Position numbers and translations under genes: made by a program. Of a DNA stretch of 5,709 bases, positions 5,235 through 5,709 are shown one piece after another. The stretch is from JASFEQ01 sp050122535 (GTDB lineage Bacteria; Desulfobacterota; DSM-4660; Desulfatiglandales; HGW-15): positions 1-5,709 of the forward strand of contig JASFIT010000315.1 in the NCBI GenBank assembly GCA_050122535.1, written 5' to 3'. Numbering within the stretch: position 1 is the first letter of the stretch; each line of letters starts with the position of its first letter. The notes beneath the pieces were generated by a model, which saw only the letters and a program-made list of their open reading frames with translations, did not search any database and was not told the DNA's origin.

Positions 5235-5660
5235 ATGAAAGAACAGGCTGAAAAGAGGAAAATCCTCTTCATCTGCACCCACAATTCCGCACGCTCACAC
5301 ATGGCAGAGGGATTGGTGAATGCCCTTTACGCTGAAAATTATAAAGCACATAGCGCGGGAACCGAGCCCTCTCAGGTAAACCCCCTGGCCATTCGCGTCA
5401 TGGCTGAGATTGGGATCGACATCTCCGATCATCATTCCAAAGGTGTGGAGCAATTCCTTAATCAGGAATTTGATTATGTGGTGACCGTCTGTGATCATGC
5501 CAACGAAACGTGTCCCTTTTTCCCGGGGGGCAAAGAGAGGATTCACAATGGATTCCAAGACCCTGCCGCACAAGATGGAACTAAGGATGAAAGGCTGGCC
5601 GTTTTCAGGCGCGTGAGGGACGAAATCCGACATTGGATCGAAGAGACTTTTCCCCTCTGA
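5235..5660 (+). CDS. arsC: Arsenate reductase, thioredoxin-coupled type (LMW-phosphatase fold)
   Basis: The 141-residue cytoplasmic protein has the low-molecular-weight tyrosine phosphatase fold. This ArsC type reduces arsenate to arsenite through a relay of three cysteines and is regenerated by thioredoxin. The P-loop CTHNSARS has nucleophile C14 and R20 (CX5R). C86 and C93 (VCDHANETCP) are the resolving pair, and D109 in QDP is the general acid. The spacings (72 residues from C14 to C86, then 7) equal those of the S. aureus pI258 enzyme as I know it (C10, C82, C89, D105), which favours reductase over plain phosphatase. One difference is A19, where that enzyme has a cysteine inside the P-loop. 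Short N-terminal extra residues precede the first strand. GAAGGGA at 5226-5232 serves as a rather close ribosome binding site. It sits 17 bases after ilvA, and no arsR, arsB or acr3 is visible. Confidence 0.9.
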   Translation: MKEQAEKRKILFICTHNSARSHMAEGLVNALYAENYKAHSAGTEPSQVNPLAIRVMAEIGIDISDHHSKGVEQFLNQEFDYVVTVCDHANETCPFFPGGKERIHNGFQDPAAQDGTKDERLAVFRRVRDEIRHWIEETFPL

Positions 5661-5709
5661 ACCGGAACCTTACAAACAATTGCCTCGTGCCATGTATTTG
5701 AATACGATA

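Noticed and set aside
5692..5709. Possible gene start ATG at 5692 running off the window
   Set aside because: No ribosome binding site and only six codons are visible.
1..5709. CRISPR arrays, tRNA or rRNA genes, insertion sequences
   Set aside because: No regularly spaced long repeats, cloverleaf-like sequence, rRNA segment or transposase frame was found by reading both strands.

Overview
The window looks like chromosomal DNA of a bacterium with moderate GC content, most likely a member of Desulfobacterota (the former Deltaproteobacteria). This rests on the style of the DnaA protein, on a small protein beginning MATIQPKGEQLRQAIKWIS and on a 362-residue membrane protein. All three look like forms I associate with that group, but I could not run a search, so the placement is an inference.

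Layout. Positions 1-866 carry no convincing gene. The first half is AT-rich, with A/T tracts, short repeats and one near-consensus DnaA box. The second half (about 629-790) is a run of short palindromes leading to dnaA. Together with dnaA this is the usual setting for a chromosomal origin, so 95-480 is proposed as a candidate oriC. Then come dnaA (867-2216, +) and a two-helix small membrane protein overlapping its stop (2213-2470, +). A 59-residue conserved-looking soluble protein follows on the opposite strand (2500-2679, -). A polytopic membrane protein with a visible internal duplication is next (2855-3943, +). The window closes with a tight pair: threonine dehydratase with an ACT domain (ilvA, 4006-5217, +) and a thioredoxin-type arsenate reductase (arsC, 5235-5660, +). 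The last 49 bases hold no supported feature.

How the parts relate. DnaA would bind sites in the upstream region and may regulate its own gene through a box-like site 40 bases before its start. The small membrane protein is translationally coupled to dnaA; dnaN, the common downstream neighbour, is absent. IlvA makes 2-oxobutanoate for isoleucine synthesis. ArsC lies 17 bases downstream and is probably co-transcribed with it, although no other arsenic-resistance gene is visible. The middle genes have no assignable function.

Most notable. (1) DnaA has several substitutions in ATPase and DNA-recognition motifs. (2) The non-coding region upstream of dnaA is dense in repeats, with five copies of AATCGG/CCGATT, paired 18-bp units and GAA-triloop hairpins. 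(3) The large membrane protein has an internal duplication. No clearly new multi-gene system could be demonstrated here.
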